Assembly (NCBI RefSeq): GCF_034048115.1
Contig: NZ_CP139145.1
Location: 930,001 to 994,000, forward strand
Origin: Pseudarthrobacter sp. IC2-21
GTDB lineage: Bacteria; Actinomycetota; Actinomycetes; Actinomycetales; Micrococcaceae
Reading direction: 5' to 3'
Length of the DNA: 64,000 nucleotides
The position numbers and the translations under genes are program-made. Shown here in pieces: positions 9,809 through 19,219 of the stretch. Position 1 is the first letter of the stretch. The number at the start of each line of letters is the position of its first letter. The notes under the pieces were generated by a model. The model did no database searches. It saw only the letters and a program-made list of their open reading frames with translations, and was not told the origin of the DNA.

Positions 9809-10105
9809 ATGACCACGGGAAGCCCCTCCCGGGGCGACATCCGGCTCTCTGCCCGCGTCTTCGGCGTGGTGCAGGGGGTCGGATTCCGTTTCTGGACCAG
9901 GGGCAAGGCCGATGAGCTTGCGTTAAGGGGCGTGGTGAAAAACCTCGACGACGGTTCCGTGTCGGTGGTGGCTGAAGGCCCCAGGGAGCGGGTGCAGCAG
10001 CTCCTGGATTGGCTCAGGTCGGAGAATGCGCCCGGGCGGGTCGAACGGGTGGAAGAGACCATCTCGGATGCGGACGGATCGTTCCGGGACTTCAGGGCCC
10101 GGTGA
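9809..10105 (+). CDS. acyP: Acylphosphatase
   Basis: 98 residues with the complete acylphosphatase fold. The phosphate-binding loop and catalytic Arg are in VQGVGFRFWTR (about residues 22-32), and the catalytic Asn is in GVVKNLDDGSVSVVAEG (about 46). It hydrolyses carboxyl-phosphate bonds such as acetyl or acyl phosphates in the cytoplasm. It begins 6 bp after yceI and its last 14 bp overlap the convergent MFS gene. Confidence 0.95.
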   Translation: MTTGSPSRGDIRLSARVFGVVQGVGFRFWTRGKADELALRGVVKNLDDGSVSVVAEGPRERVQQLLDWLRSENAPGRVERVEETISDADGSFRDFRAR

Positions 10106-11327
10106 CTCGTTCCTTCGGGCCGGCCGGGTAGGCGTGGCGGCGGCCGGCCAGGATCAGCACAAACGAGATGATGGCCGGAAGGGCTGCTGCGACGGGGATC
10201 AGGCCGGGGCCGGCCACGGTCAGGGCGGCGGCGCCGAACATTGCTCCGATGGTGATGCCCATCTGGATGGTCAGAACCGTCAGGCCGTTGGCAGCATCCC
10301 GGTATTCACCGCCTGCCCGGAGGATGGCGGACTGGTTGTAGATACCCATGGCGCCGATTCCGGTGCCCCACACAAACATCAGAAGCATGGCTGCCGGCAG
10401 AGCGAGATCGTCGCCGGCCAGGCCACCGAGCGCAATGCCGGGCAGGGCGGTTCCCACCAGGTGCAGCAGCAGTAGCGAGACCACCACCCCGCCGACGGTG
10501 ATCAGGTGCCAGCGCCGCGGCTTGGAATCCACGGTGACGCCGGCAATCCAAATGCCCACCAGCCCGGCTACCCCCAGGACGCTGATGGAGAGCGGGATGC
10601 TGAAATCGGGGAGCCGGACCTCGCGAAGAAACGGGGCAATATAGGTGAACAGGGCGAAGTGTGCCATCAGCATCAGCGGCCAGCCGACGGCCACAGTCTT
10701 GACGCCGGGCTGGCCGATTGCTTTCCGCAGCGACGGACGCGGCGCATCCGGGATCCGCCGCACCGGGGGGAGTAGCCATACGGCGAGGAGGGCCAGCAGC
10801 ACGCCGGACGCCGCCAGCACCAGGAAGGCGGACCGCCAGCCCAGAAGGTTGCCCAAGGCAGTCCCCACCGGGGCGCCGATGGCCAGGCCGAGGCTGTTGC
10901 CGCTGAACACGATGGCCAGGGCTTTGCCCACCTTGTGGGCGGGGACGATCCTGGCCACAAATGGAGCCATCGCGGACCACAGCAGGCCGTGGGCGATGCC
11001 GCCCACCACCCGCGAACCCATGGCCGCGCCGAAGTCCGGGACCAGCGCCACCAGGGCGTTGCTTGCGGCGAAGGTCAGGATCAGGGCGACGAGCAGGAAA
11101 TGCCGGGGTACCCGCGCCAGAGCCATGGACAGCGGGATGACGGTCACCACGATGATGGCTGCGTAGCCCGCCGTCAGATAACCGGCCGTTGCCTCCGAGA
11201 CCTTGAAATCCGCGCTGATCTGGGGCAACAAACCTGACGGCAGGAGTTCAGTGGTGATCGCCGTGAAGCCGATGGCAGCGAGAACGATCAGGGCGCCGAC
11301 AGGCATCTTGTGGGTCTGGGAGGTCAC
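10092..11327 (-). CDS. MFS transporter, DHA1-type drug/sugar exporter
   Basis: 411 residues with about twelve hydrophobic segments. The N-terminus (VGALIVLAAIGFTAITTELLPSGLLPQIS) is typical of the DHA1/AraJ-like exporters, and GSRVVGGIAHGLLWSAMAPFVARIVP is the motif C-like region of antiporters. Predicted to be a proton-driven efflux pump in the cytoplasmic membrane; substrate unknown. The start is GTG 11327 without a strong ribosome binding site, and an ATG 7 codons downstream is possible. Its 3' end overlaps acyP. Confidence 0.88.
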   Translation of the reverse strand: MTSQTHKMPVGALIVLAAIGFTAITTELLPSGLLPQISADFKVSEATAGYLTAGYAAIIVVTVIPLSMALARVPRHFLLVALILTFAASNALVALVPDFGAAMGSRVVGGIAHGLLWSAMAPFVARIVPAHKVGKALAIVFSGNSLGLAIGAPVGTALGNLLGWRSAFLVLAASGVLLALLAVWLLPPVRRIPDAPRPSLRKAIGQPGVKTVAVGWPLMLMAHFALFTYIAPFLREVRLPDFSIPLSISVLGVAGLVGIWIAGVTVDSKPRRWHLITVGGVVVSLLLLHLVGTALPGIALGGLAGDDLALPAAMLLMFVWGTGIGAMGIYNQSAILRAGGEYRDAANGLTVLTIQMGITIGAMFGAAALTVAGPGLIPVAAALPAIISFVLILAGRRHAYPAGPKERVTGP

Positions 11328-11351
11328 CCACTGAACTTACCCTGTTGCTGG

Positions 11352-14300
11352 CTACCCACGCGGCTGGCCTCCGGAGCCGTGCTGGTTCCCCGGCCGCCGG
11401 CTGGCCGGAAGCCGGCGGCCCGGGCTGAGTCCGATGAAGGCGCCGAGCTCTTCCAGGACGCCCGGTTTGGACGGCATGTAGTTGGTGAGCTCGGGCGAGC
11501 GGACTATCACCGCGCGCCACTGCCCACGCGAAACTGCCACGTTGATCCGGTTCCGGTTCAGGAGGAATTCGGCGCCTCGCGGAGCTTCAGCCACCGCGGA
11601 ACATGCCATGGACACCACAACAACCGGCGCCTCCTGGCCCTGGAACTTGTCCACCGTGCCCACCCGGACGCCGGCCAGGCCCGCGTGCTCCAGTTCCTGC
11701 CGGATCAGCTGGACCTGGGCGTTGTACGCGGCCACCACCAGGATGTCCTCGGCGGCCAGCGGCCGGGCAGCCTGGTCGCCGCCGGGCAGCCACTTCAGCC
11801 CGATATGCCGCTGCGCCTGCCGGACCACCTCGGCCGCCTCCTCCGGGGAGGATGTGGTGTTCCCGCTGTGCGCCACAAACAGGGTTTCGACGCCGGCGGC
11901 CAGTTCGGCCAGGCTCCGCAGTGAAGCAGCCGGTGCCGCTTCGAGTTTGCCGTCGTAGCTGAGAACCGATACGGCACGGCACAGCTCGGGGTGCATGCGC
12001 CAGCTGTCAGCCAGGAAGTAGCCCAGGTTTTCCGGCAGGGTGGCGTGGCCGGCGGCGAGCCAGCCCAGGGCCGATTCGTCCACCGGCTCAGGATGCGAGC
12101 CCTGGGTGACCTGCGGCAGCTGCTGGGGATCGCCGAGCAGCAGGAGGCGTTTGGCCGCGCGCGCCACGGCCAGGGTGTTGGCCAGCGAGAACTGCCCCGC
12201 CTCGTCGATCACCAGCAGGTCCAGCGAACCTGCGGGGACCGACTTGCCCGTCATGGTCCAGGCGGTGCCGCCCACCAGCGCGCCGCCGGGGGATGCCAGG
12301 AGGGCCGCGACGTCGTCGTCCTTTTTCTGCTTCCACGGCACGGTCTGGGCACCCACCACCTTCTTGGCAACCCGGGAAGGGTCAACCCCGGCGGTTTCGA
12401 TGGCCGTGCGGAGCATGTTTTCCACCACCGCATGGGACTGCCCGACCACGCCGATCTTCCACCCCAGGGCCACCAGCCTGGCAATGACATGGGAGCCCAC
12501 GTACGTTTTGCCCGTACCGGGAGGTCCTTGCACGGCAAGGTAGGAATGATCGAGGTCCAGCAGCGAGGTGGTGATGGCGCCAACGTAATCCGGTGCGACG
12601 GCGCTGTCAGCTTCGGCGCCGTCGGTATCCCGGATGCCGGTGCCCACCGGGGCCGGCCCGGAGAGTGACCGGAAACGCGGCGGGCGTTTGCGGAGGATGT
12701 CGACGCCGGGATGCCGGGGGAGGGAGGGAACAAGGGCACCCACCTCCTCGGCAAGTTCCGCTAGGGCGGCTTCGATGCTGGGGGTGCGGACCGGTTGGTC
12801 CTCGGTGAGGGCCACCGGGATGTGCGGGTAGGCCGGGACTTTTCCGGTTTCCTTTTCCTCGATGGTGATGATGCTGTGGCCGGGGATCCGGGGGTGGTCT
12901 TCCACAGCCGTCACCAGGGTGCCGAAGGTGAAACCCCTGCCGGCGTTTCCGGACGAATCCGCCAGGCCGTCGGGGAGCGGGGCGTCATAAAGCCGGCACC
13001 AGGTGCTGCCCGGCTTGAAGTCGGAGCCCTCGCTCATGGTTCCCGCCAGCCTGAGGGTGCGTGTGCGCATCCGGACAGTGGGTTTGGCCAGCGCCCAGTC
13101 GGCCGCGACCTCCGCGGTGTCCACGACGAACACATTGCGGTGATCGGACCACTGGTCGATCTCCGCGTCGGTGCGGTCGAAGTGTTCCCACCAGAACTGC
13201 TTGCGTTCGCGCCGGTGGTACCCGGTGGCAGCAGCCACCATCGCGATGGCACGTTCGTCATGCGTCCAGGGCCTGGTATCGGGGAGGCCGGCCAGATACT
13301 CCTTGAGCCTGAGCTCCCCGGGTGTGGGCTCGGCTTCAGGACCGCCGGGTACGTCAGGCCGGAGCGATGCCGGCACGCCGTCGGGCCTGTGGGCTGTTCG
13401 CTGACCCGCGCCCCCGGCCGGGCCCGGAGCGGGAACACGGGAACGGTCCCGCAGCCCCAGCAGCCAGTCCCGCAGACGGAGGGTGGAGAGGCAGTCGTAC
13501 TCGTTGTAGTCGGAAATCGAGGCGAGAATTGCGGCAGCCCCGGCGGCATCACCGCCGTCCCGGGCCGCGCAGTAGGCCGCGTACGCCACCACGGAGGCGC
13601 CGGCGTCCTTCACGTCCCCGGAGCGAAGGTTGTCACCCATGTACAGCGGCTCGAGTTTCTTAATGGAGTAAGACGGCTCGGAGATCCTGAGCGAATGCCT
13701 GGCCGTGGCGTAGAGATCCACCAGCACCCCCTCGCGAAGCCAGTTGTCCACGATGTCTTCGCCCGCCAGGTGGCGCACGGACAGGTTCCGCAGGGCGGAT
13801 TTTTCGTACGCGGCGTAGTGGTAGACGTGGAGGTCCGGAAAGCGTGCGCGGCGTTCCTCCACATAGGCGAGGAAATCCAGGAACGCCTGCCGTTCGCCGG
13901 ACCGGGAATGCGCCCAGAAAGGCCTGAACACGGGCAGGGCAGCGGAGTCCGTCGCGCCGGCGGACCCGGCAGCGGGATTGCCGTCAGGCGCCTCCACCAC
14001 GCCGAAGAGGTACTCCAGGCCCCATTGGCCGGTGGCGGGGTCCTGCCACAACGGATCGCCCTCGAAGTCGAAGAAGATATCGCCTGGGCTGGGTGCCGGA
14101 ATATCGGCCAAAGCATGTTCGGGGAGGACCTTGAAGGCGACCGTATGGTCCTCCCCGTCCTTGCTGAAGGTCCGGGAACCGTCCGGAACGTCCCGGCCCA
14201 GCTGCATCCGCGCCTGGTCGCGGAGCCTGGCCACCGGGCCGGAGGCCTTCCCCGGCGGTAGATCGGCCAGCGCTTCGATGGTGGTGACGCCCTCGGCCAT

Positions 14301-15116
14301 GAGTTTCTTGCGGCGGACAGTGGACATGCCACCCACCATGAGGAGATCGCGGTGGATTTGGACCTGCTCGGCGCAGTAGTTGCACCGGCCGCAGTAGGTG
14401 ATGCCGGCTTGCTGCCACGTCACCGCCGTATCCTGCTCCCGGTGAGCGGCGGTCAGGTCACGGAAGCGGTCGCGGCGCTCGCGGAAGACGGGCAGCAGGT
14501 CGGGCAGGGAGTGGTGGCTGCGGACGTAATCGCCGTCCACCACCGCGCCCAGGACCAGGGTGACCCGGGGCGAAGGTTCCAGGCCCATGCCGAGGAGTTG
14601 GTCCCCGTAGGCTGCCAGCTGCAGCAACGCTCCCACCTTGGCGTGCCGGGCAAGCTTGGTATCCCACACCTCGTAGCGGCCGGGACTGCCGGTGCCGGCC
14701 GCTTCATTGACGATGAAGTCCGCGTAGCCCAGGAACTCGCCGTCGAAGAAGGTCGCCTGGAAGACGACGTCAGCGCCGGCCCGGAGTGCCAGTTCGGTTT
14801 CGGCTTGTTTCGCCAGAAGGTCCCCGCGCGTGTTGTTCCCGCGGTCAATGGAGTACACACCGGAGCCGCGTCCGGCATCCCAAACGCCGTACTGCCTGAT
14901 GAGGCCGGCGAGGACCTTTTCCTCGTGCCTGTCGCCGAGCGTCCCGGCACGGCGCTGCATCTCGTCGTCGGGAAATTCAGCTTTGGGGGAGCGGCCCAGC
15001 TTCTCATCGAGGATCCGCAGTGTGCGGTACTCACACTCGCTGGCGGCCACCAGGTCGCTGGCAGAGAAGATCAGGTCCGGAGTTCCCGTTTGACTGGCAG
15101 GATCGAGCAGAAACAC
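11352..15116 (-). CDS. TM0106-type RecB-like nuclease fused to SF1 helicase
   Basis: About 1254 residues. The N-terminal part has a RecB/Cas4-like PD-(D/E)xK nuclease core (ADFIVNE ... YEVWDTKLARHAK, about 125-160) and a Cys cluster YCGRCNYC (about 237). A ribonuclease-H/YprB-like exonuclease segment starts at DIFFDFEGDPLW (about 344). The C-terminal third is a Dna2/Upf1-type helicase: Walker A GPPGTGKTY (about 862), LVIDEAGQFSL, GDPQQLPQV, VGTVDKFQGQE and NVAVSRGQW. The expected role is nucleolytic DNA processing in replication or repair. I prefer GTG 15116, which has GGGGAGG 4 bp upstream and gives the usual FLLDP start, over a TTG 26 codons earlier. Confidence 0.88.
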   Translation of the reverse strand: MFLLDPASQTGTPDLIFSASDLVAASECEYRTLRILDEKLGRSPKAEFPDDEMQRRAGTLGDRHEEKVLAGLIRQYGVWDAGRGSGVYSIDRGNNTRGDLLAKQAETELALRAGADVVFQATFFDGEFLGYADFIVNEAAGTGSPGRYEVWDTKLARHAKVGALLQLAAYGDQLLGMGLEPSPRVTLVLGAVVDGDYVRSHHSLPDLLPVFRERRDRFRDLTAAHREQDTAVTWQQAGITYCGRCNYCAEQVQIHRDLLMVGGMSTVRRKKLMAEGVTTIEALADLPPGKASGPVARLRDQARMQLGRDVPDGSRTFSKDGEDHTVAFKVLPEHALADIPAPSPGDIFFDFEGDPLWQDPATGQWGLEYLFGVVEAPDGNPAAGSAGATDSAALPVFRPFWAHSRSGERQAFLDFLAYVEERRARFPDLHVYHYAAYEKSALRNLSVRHLAGEDIVDNWLREGVLVDLYATARHSLRISEPSYSIKKLEPLYMGDNLRSGDVKDAGASVVAYAAYCAARDGGDAAGAAAILASISDYNEYDCLSTLRLRDWLLGLRDRSRVPAPGPAGGAGQRTAHRPDGVPASLRPDVPGGPEAEPTPGELRLKEYLAGLPDTRPWTHDERAIAMVAAATGYHRRERKQFWWEHFDRTDAEIDQWSDHRNVFVVDTAEVAADWALAKPTVRMRTRTLRLAGTMSEGSDFKPGSTWCRLYDAPLPDGLADSSGNAGRGFTFGTLVTAVEDHPRIPGHSIITIEEKETGKVPAYPHIPVALTEDQPVRTPSIEAALAELAEEVGALVPSLPRHPGVDILRKRPPRFRSLSGPAPVGTGIRDTDGAEADSAVAPDYVGAITTSLLDLDHSYLAVQGPPGTGKTYVGSHVIARLVALGWKIGVVGQSHAVVENMLRTAIETAGVDPSRVAKKVVGAQTVPWKQKKDDDVAALLASPGGALVGGTAWTMTGKSVPAGSLDLLVIDEAGQFSLANTLAVARAAKRLLLLGDPQQLPQVTQGSHPEPVDESALGWLAAGHATLPENLGYFLADSWRMHPELCRAVSVLSYDGKLEAAPAASLRSLAELAAGVETLFVAHSGNTTSSPEEAAEVVRQAQRHIGLKWLPGGDQAARPLAAEDILVVAAYNAQVQLIRQELEHAGLAGVRVGTVDKFQGQEAPVVVVSMACSAVAEAPRGAEFLLNRNRINVAVSRGQWRAVIVRSPELTNYMPSKPGVLEELGAFIGLSPGRRLPASRRPGNQHGSGGQPRG

Positions 15117-15205
15117 AGGGCCTCCCCATTGATTTCCCTGGCCGGAGGAAAGCTCCAACGGCCACAATTTGAATCTAGCAACAGGGACTGACAACGTCTG
15201 CTGAC

Positions 15206-16402
15206 TTAGGAGTTTGCTGCACGCACCTGCGCTTTGTCGTGTTCGGCGTGTGCGCTGCGGAGGAGGTCCATGAACTCGGTTTCGTTGCGGACCAACCGCT
15301 TATATTTCTCCGGCAGCTTGCGGATCTGGTCCTCCTCGCGGACCATCTTCGCGAAGATCCGGTCCCGCTCCACGATGTCCGTTTCGTAGTTCAGGTCAAG
15401 GTACTCAAGGGCGTGCCGCCTGGCGCCGGACACCGCGTTCTTGGCTTTGCCTTTGGGGCTGAAGATGGAAGCCAGGATGGTGACCACCAGGACTCCCAGG
15501 ATCACCAACAGCGAAACGCCGGTGCTGACCTCCACCACGGGGACGGGGTCGCCGTCGTTGATGAACGGCAGGTTGTTCTCGTGCAGGGCGTGCAGGATGA
15601 GTTTCACACCGATGAAACCCAGGATTGCGGCCAGGCCGTAGGCAAGGAAGATCAGGCGGTCCAGGAGGCCGTCAATCAGGAAGAACAGCTGGCGCAGGCC
15701 CATGAGGGAGAACGCCGTGGCAGTGAAAACGATGAAGACGTTCTGGGTCAGCCCGAAGATCGCCGGAATGGAGTCCAAGGCAAAGAGCAGGTCCGTGCCG
15801 CCAATCGCCACCATCACCAGGAGCATCGGAGTCAGGACGCGCTTGCCGTTTTCCATGGTGAACAGCTTGTCGCCGTCGTAGTGCTGCGACGCCGGGAGTA
15901 ACCGTTTGGCGAGCGGGACCACCAGGCCTTCGCTGTCGTCGTCGTGGTCGTCGGGCTTGAGCAGGTTGCCGGCAGTGATCAGGAGGATGAGCCCGAAGAT
16001 ATAGAACACCCAGGCGAAGCTGTTGATCAGGGCGGCACCCAGGAAAATGAAGGCGGTACGGGCAATCAGGGAGAAGACGATGCCGAACAGGAGCACTTTT
16101 TGCTGGTCTGCCCGGGGAACCTTGAAGCTGGCCATGATGATCAGGAAGACAAAGAGGTTGTCCACGGACAGCGCCTTCTCCGTGACGTACCCGGCGAAGT
16201 ACTCGGTGCCCATGCCGGTGCCGCCAAACATCAGCACGCCCAGGCCAAAGAGGAGGGCGATGCCCACATAGATGGAGGACCACGTGGCCGATTCCTTCAG
16301 CGAAGGGGTATGGGCCTTCCGTACATGGAAGAAGTAATCGAAGGCCAGCAGGCCCACGATTCCCGCGATGGTCAGGGTCCAGACAAGGGGAGAAACTGTC
16401 AC
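15206..16402 (-). CDS. TerC/Alx family membrane protein
   Basis: 398 residues with about nine hydrophobic segments. TerC hallmarks are present: YFAGYVTEKALSVDNLFVFLII, FKVPRADQQKVLLFGI, the acidic GTDLLFALDSIPAIFG and RQLFFLIDGLLDRL. The buried acidic residues are those implicated in metal handling in the TerC/Alx family, which is linked to manganese efflux and tellurite resistance. A charged 80-residue cytoplasmic tail ends the protein. GTG 16402 has AAAGG 8 bp upstream. I looked for a yybP-ykoY manganese riboswitch in the leader and did not find a convincing one. Confidence 0.92.
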   Translation of the reverse strand: MTVSPLVWTLTIAGIVGLLAFDYFFHVRKAHTPSLKESATWSSIYVGIALLFGLGVLMFGGTGMGTEYFAGYVTEKALSVDNLFVFLIIMASFKVPRADQQKVLLFGIVFSLIARTAFIFLGAALINSFAWVFYIFGLILLITAGNLLKPDDHDDDSEGLVVPLAKRLLPASQHYDGDKLFTMENGKRVLTPMLLVMVAIGGTDLLFALDSIPAIFGLTQNVFIVFTATAFSLMGLRQLFFLIDGLLDRLIFLAYGLAAILGFIGVKLILHALHENNLPFINDGDPVPVVEVSTGVSLLVILGVLVVTILASIFSPKGKAKNAVSGARRHALEYLDLNYETDIVERDRIFAKMVREEDQIRKLPEKYKRLVRNETEFMDLLRSAHAEHDKAQVRAANS

Positions 16403-16528
16403 GGTGAGGGCCTTTCGTACATAACGGCGTTCGTCCGGCAGATAGATGCGCCGCAGACCCGAGCGCGACTCTTTCGCATGCCAGCCTACCGGAGCGCCCC
16501 TCGGGAAGATTGACGCCCCAGACCCTAG

Positions 16529-16542
16529 ATAATCGATTATTT
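16529..16542. promoter_or_regulatory. ATAATCGATTATTT motif before dioxygenase gene
   Basis: ATAATCGATTAT is a perfect palindrome 78 bp upstream of the dioxygenase start. The 14-mer recurs with one mismatch at 34201-34214 upstream of an alcohol dehydrogenase gene of the same island. Candidate operator; regulator unknown. Confidence 0.5.
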
Positions 16543-16619
16543 ATCCTTTAGTATTTTTTCAAGCATATTTTGTTAGAAATTTCAGACAGGCGACTTTGCG
16601 CCAAGAAGAGGAGACAACG

Positions 16620-17513
16620 ATGTCTTGGGGATTGATCAGTGCGATGGGCCACGTGAGTATCCAGACCACACAGCTCAAGGAATCCGTTTTCGACGCCACG
16701 CAGCTCCTGGGCCTCCGGGAGACGGAGCGGACCTCTGACGCCGTCTATCTGGCTGCCGCCAACGTTCACCATGAGCTCGTCTACGTCGAGTCGGATGTCA
16801 ACGGGATTGACGGTTTCGGGCTGGTTGCTGCCAACGGCGATGCGCTCCGGGAGATCCGCCGCCGGGTGGACGCGGAAAACTTCCAGATCCTCAGCGAGAA
16901 GCCGAGGGGCGCGGGGATCGAGGATGGATTCTCCTTCATCGGTCCGGAGGGCTTCGTTTTTGAGATCTATGTCGGGATGCAGGAGAACCAGGCTGCGGTT
17001 CAGTCCTTCGGCCCCGACCGCTATGGCCACTTCAACTTCCACCCCCGGGATGTTGGCGGAATGATGAGGTTCCTCCACAGGGTGCTGGACTTCCGCCTTT
17101 CCGACGTTATTGGTGATGACTTCGCCTACTTCATGCGCTGCAATCCCGACCACCATGGAATCGCATTGGTCCGCGGTGAAGGCACGTTGCACCACCATGC
17201 CTGGCAGACCCAGAGTATTGCCGACCTCGGCAAGCTCGGCGACAGGCTAAACAAGGTGGGCCGCGAACTGATCTGGGGCCCGGTCCGTCACGGCGCAGGA
17301 CACAATATCGCGGCCTATTTCGTGGAAACCTCAGGTGCCGTCGTCGAGCTTTACACCGATCTGGAGCAGATCTACGACGACTCCCGCCCTCCTGTGGTGT
17401 GGGGCGAGGACGAGAACTGGTACAACATGTGGAGTTCCTACCGTCCCCTCGACTTCAGGACATTTGGCCTGGCCCCTGTCGACCGTAAAGCCCTCAGCGG
17501 TCTTCACCGCTAA
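16620..17513 (+). CDS. Extradiol ring-cleavage dioxygenase (VOC, type I)
   Basis: About 297 residues, two tandem VOC modules. In the C-terminal module the expected Fe(II) ligands are visible: His137 in YGHFNFHPRD, one of His191-193 in TLHHHAWQ, and Glu243 in AVVELYTDLEQ. DHHGIAL (about 178) supplies the second-sphere His of type I extradiol enzymes. The predicted reaction is O2-dependent meta-cleavage of a catechol or hydroquinol-like intermediate in the cytoplasm. ATG 16620 is chosen because GAGGAG lies 6 bp before it. First gene of the catabolic island, on the left of the MHS transporter; the actual ring-cleavage substrate cannot be read from sequence. Confidence 0.87.
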   Translation: MSWGLISAMGHVSIQTTQLKESVFDATQLLGLRETERTSDAVYLAAANVHHELVYVESDVNGIDGFGLVAANGDALREIRRRVDAENFQILSEKPRGAGIEDGFSFIGPEGFVFEIYVGMQENQAAVQSFGPDRYGHFNFHPRDVGGMMRFLHRVLDFRLSDVIGDDFAYFMRCNPDHHGIALVRGEGTLHHHAWQTQSIADLGKLGDRLNKVGRELIWGPVRHGAGHNIAAYFVETSGAVVELYTDLEQIYDDSRPPVVWGEDENWYNMWSSYRPLDFRTFGLAPVDRKALSGLHR

Positions 17514-17566
17514 TAAAACAACTTCCAGTGGATTATGCGCGATCGATTGGCCATCTGCGGGGCGAG

Positions 17567-17582
17567 GGTTCATTCTTGAACC
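17567..17582. promoter_or_regulatory. 16-bp palindrome before MHS transporter
   Basis: GGTTCA-TTCT-TGAACC lies 82 bp upstream of the transporter start, in the only sizeable gap between it and the dioxygenase. It could be an operator or a weak hairpin. No other copy was noticed in the window. Confidence 0.3.
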
Positions 17583-17663
17583 TGTGGGTGATGCAGCTCA
17601 CGTCGGATCGTCTGACGATGTACGCGCGCCATCGGGCTTCGCCAAGAATCGAAAGAGAACATT

Positions 17664-19028
17664 GTGAACCAGAAAGCCGACCAACGACGGCTGGCACCCC
17701 GCCGGAATTCAGCTGAACATCCCGCCGCCGGTGTCACTTCGGACTCGCTGAACACCAAGGACATGCGCCGGATCCTCGGCTCCAGCCTCATTGGCAGCAT
17801 CATCGAGTACTACGACTTCATCCTCTACGCCACCGCTGCATCGCTGGTGTTTGACCGGGTCTTCTTCGCAAACCTGGGCCCTGGCCTATCCCTCTTCGCC
17901 TCCTTCGCCACGCTCGCGGTCGGATACGTAGCCCGGCCGCTGGGTGGCATCGTCTTTGGCCACTTCGGGGACCGGTTGGGCCGGAAGCAGATGTTGGTGC
18001 TGTCCATGCTCATGATGGGCGGCGCCACCGTCCTCATAGGCTTCCTCCCGACAACTGAACAGATCGGCGTTGTGGCGCCGATTGTGCTCGTGTTGCTGCG
18101 GATCATCCAGGGCATTGCCGTGGGCGGAGAGTGGGGTGGCGCCACGTTAATGGCTTTGGAACACGCGCCGGCCGGAAAGCGTGGCTTCGCCGCAGCGTTC
18201 GCCAACGCCGGAGGCCCGGCAGGCGGACTGCTCGCCACCCTGGTGGTGTCCGCTGTTTCGGCTCTCACCGGCGACCAGTTCCTCGTATGGGGATGGCGGA
18301 TCCCGTTCGTCCTCAGTGCCCTGCTGATTCTGATCGGCATGGTCATCCGGCTCAAGGTGGCAGAGACCCCCGTCTTCCAGAAGCTCGACGCCGAAGCTGC
18401 CAGGGTCAAGCATCCGCCTCTGATGGAGGTGCTCCGCCGCCACCCCCGCGTCGTTGTCGTCACCCTGGTGGCAACCCTGGGTTTTTATGCCTGCCAAGGG
18501 TTGCTGACGGTGTGGGGTGTTTCCATGGCGGTGGCGAGTGGCGTGGACCGATCCGGCGTCCTGAACTGGAAGGGGGTCGCCGCTGTGGTGACGGTGGCGG
18601 TCTGCTTCTATTCGGCGCGGCTCAGCGACCGGATCGGACGGCGCGCCGTCCTCACCGGGGCGGGTGTGGCGGCCGTCCTCCTGGCATTTCCCCTGATTCT
18701 GTTGCTGACCAACGGGACGCTTTGGGGCTTTGCAGTGGCAGTGGTGGTCGGCAACGGGCTGGTGCAGGGGGCCCTCGCGGGACCCATAGGTGCCTTTATC
18801 TCCGAACAGTTCCCCACCGGCGTCCGTTACACGGGAGCATCGCTGTCCTACCAGGGAGCTTCAATGATAGGGGCCGGCTTCACCCCGATGATCGCTGCGG
18901 GCCTGGTTCTTGCAGCTGGGGGCGCCGTCTGGATGGTTGCGGCATTCTGGATCCTCATCCTGGTGGCGGGCCTCGTGGCTGTGCGCCTGACCCGTGAAGG
19001 ATCGCGCCTCAAGCTCGACGCCGTCTAG
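17664..19028 (+). CDS. MFS transporter, metabolite:H+ symporter (MHS) type
   Basis: 454 residues with twelve predicted membrane segments. It has MHS landmarks: SSLIGSIIEYYDFILYATAASLVF in helix 1, FGHFGDRLGRKQML (motif A), RIIQGIAVGGEWGGATLMALEHAP and WGWRIPFVLSALLI. MHS porters (ShiA, ProP, KgtP, PcaT types) import carboxylates and aromatic acids with protons. Position after the dioxygenase suggests uptake of an aromatic acid or intermediate; the substrate is inference. Start GTG 17664 follows a GAAAGAG purine run. A clear terminator follows. Confidence 0.9.
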   Translation: MNQKADQRRLAPRRNSAEHPAAGVTSDSLNTKDMRRILGSSLIGSIIEYYDFILYATAASLVFDRVFFANLGPGLSLFASFATLAVGYVARPLGGIVFGHFGDRLGRKQMLVLSMLMMGGATVLIGFLPTTEQIGVVAPIVLVLLRIIQGIAVGGEWGGATLMALEHAPAGKRGFAAAFANAGGPAGGLLATLVVSAVSALTGDQFLVWGWRIPFVLSALLILIGMVIRLKVAETPVFQKLDAEAARVKHPPLMEVLRRHPRVVVVTLVATLGFYACQGLLTVWGVSMAVASGVDRSGVLNWKGVAAVVTVAVCFYSARLSDRIGRRAVLTGAGVAAVLLAFPLILLLTNGTLWGFAVAVVVGNGLVQGALAGPIGAFISEQFPTGVRYTGASLSYQGASMIGAGFTPMIAAGLVLAAGGAVWMVAAFWILILVAGLVAVRLTREGSRLKLDAV

Positions 19029-19053
19029 CTCACCCCCGTCTGACATCCTGTGA

Positions 19054-19090
19054 GGAAACCCCGGCTAGGCGCCTGCCCGCCGGGGTTTCC
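19054..19090 (+). terminator. Terminator after MHS transporter
   Basis: GGAAACCCCGGC (19054-19065) pairs perfectly with 19079-19090, 12 bp, loop 13 nt, followed by a pyrimidine-rich CCTTTCCCCC run. It insulates the dioxygenase/MHS unit from the LysR-box promoter that starts 10 bp later. Confidence 0.8.
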
Positions 19091-19100
19091 CCTTTCCCCC

Positions 19101-19150
19101 ATTGTCAATTTTATTGAAATCATTGCTCGGAAACTTCTCATTTACGCGAG
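19101..19150 (+). promoter_or_regulatory. LysR box A upstream of LLM monooxygenase
   Basis: TCAAT-TTT-ATTGA at 19105-19117 is a perfect inverted repeat of T-N11-A form, typical of LysR-type regulators. The flanks (ATTG before; CGGAAA and TTTAC after at fixed spacing) match the region next to lysR at 21488-21537, 33 of 50 positions identical in the same orientation. It lies 103 bp upstream of the monooxygenase start. Confidence 0.65.
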
Positions 19151-19219
19151 AAGCGCTGACTGCCATGATGGAACCAGCGAGGCGTCCGGAGAGGCGCACA
19201 TCACGAAAGGAACCAGGCA

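Noticed and set aside
12795..14261. Long plus-strand open frame of 488 codons
   Set aside because: It lies wholly within the nuclease-helicase gene on the other strand, has no recognisable domain and a composition typical of antisense frames in GC-rich DNA.
16403..16527. Possible yybP-ykoY manganese riboswitch before terC
   Set aside because: The leader has a few G-runs, but the conserved core sequence and paired elements of that riboswitch cannot be matched.
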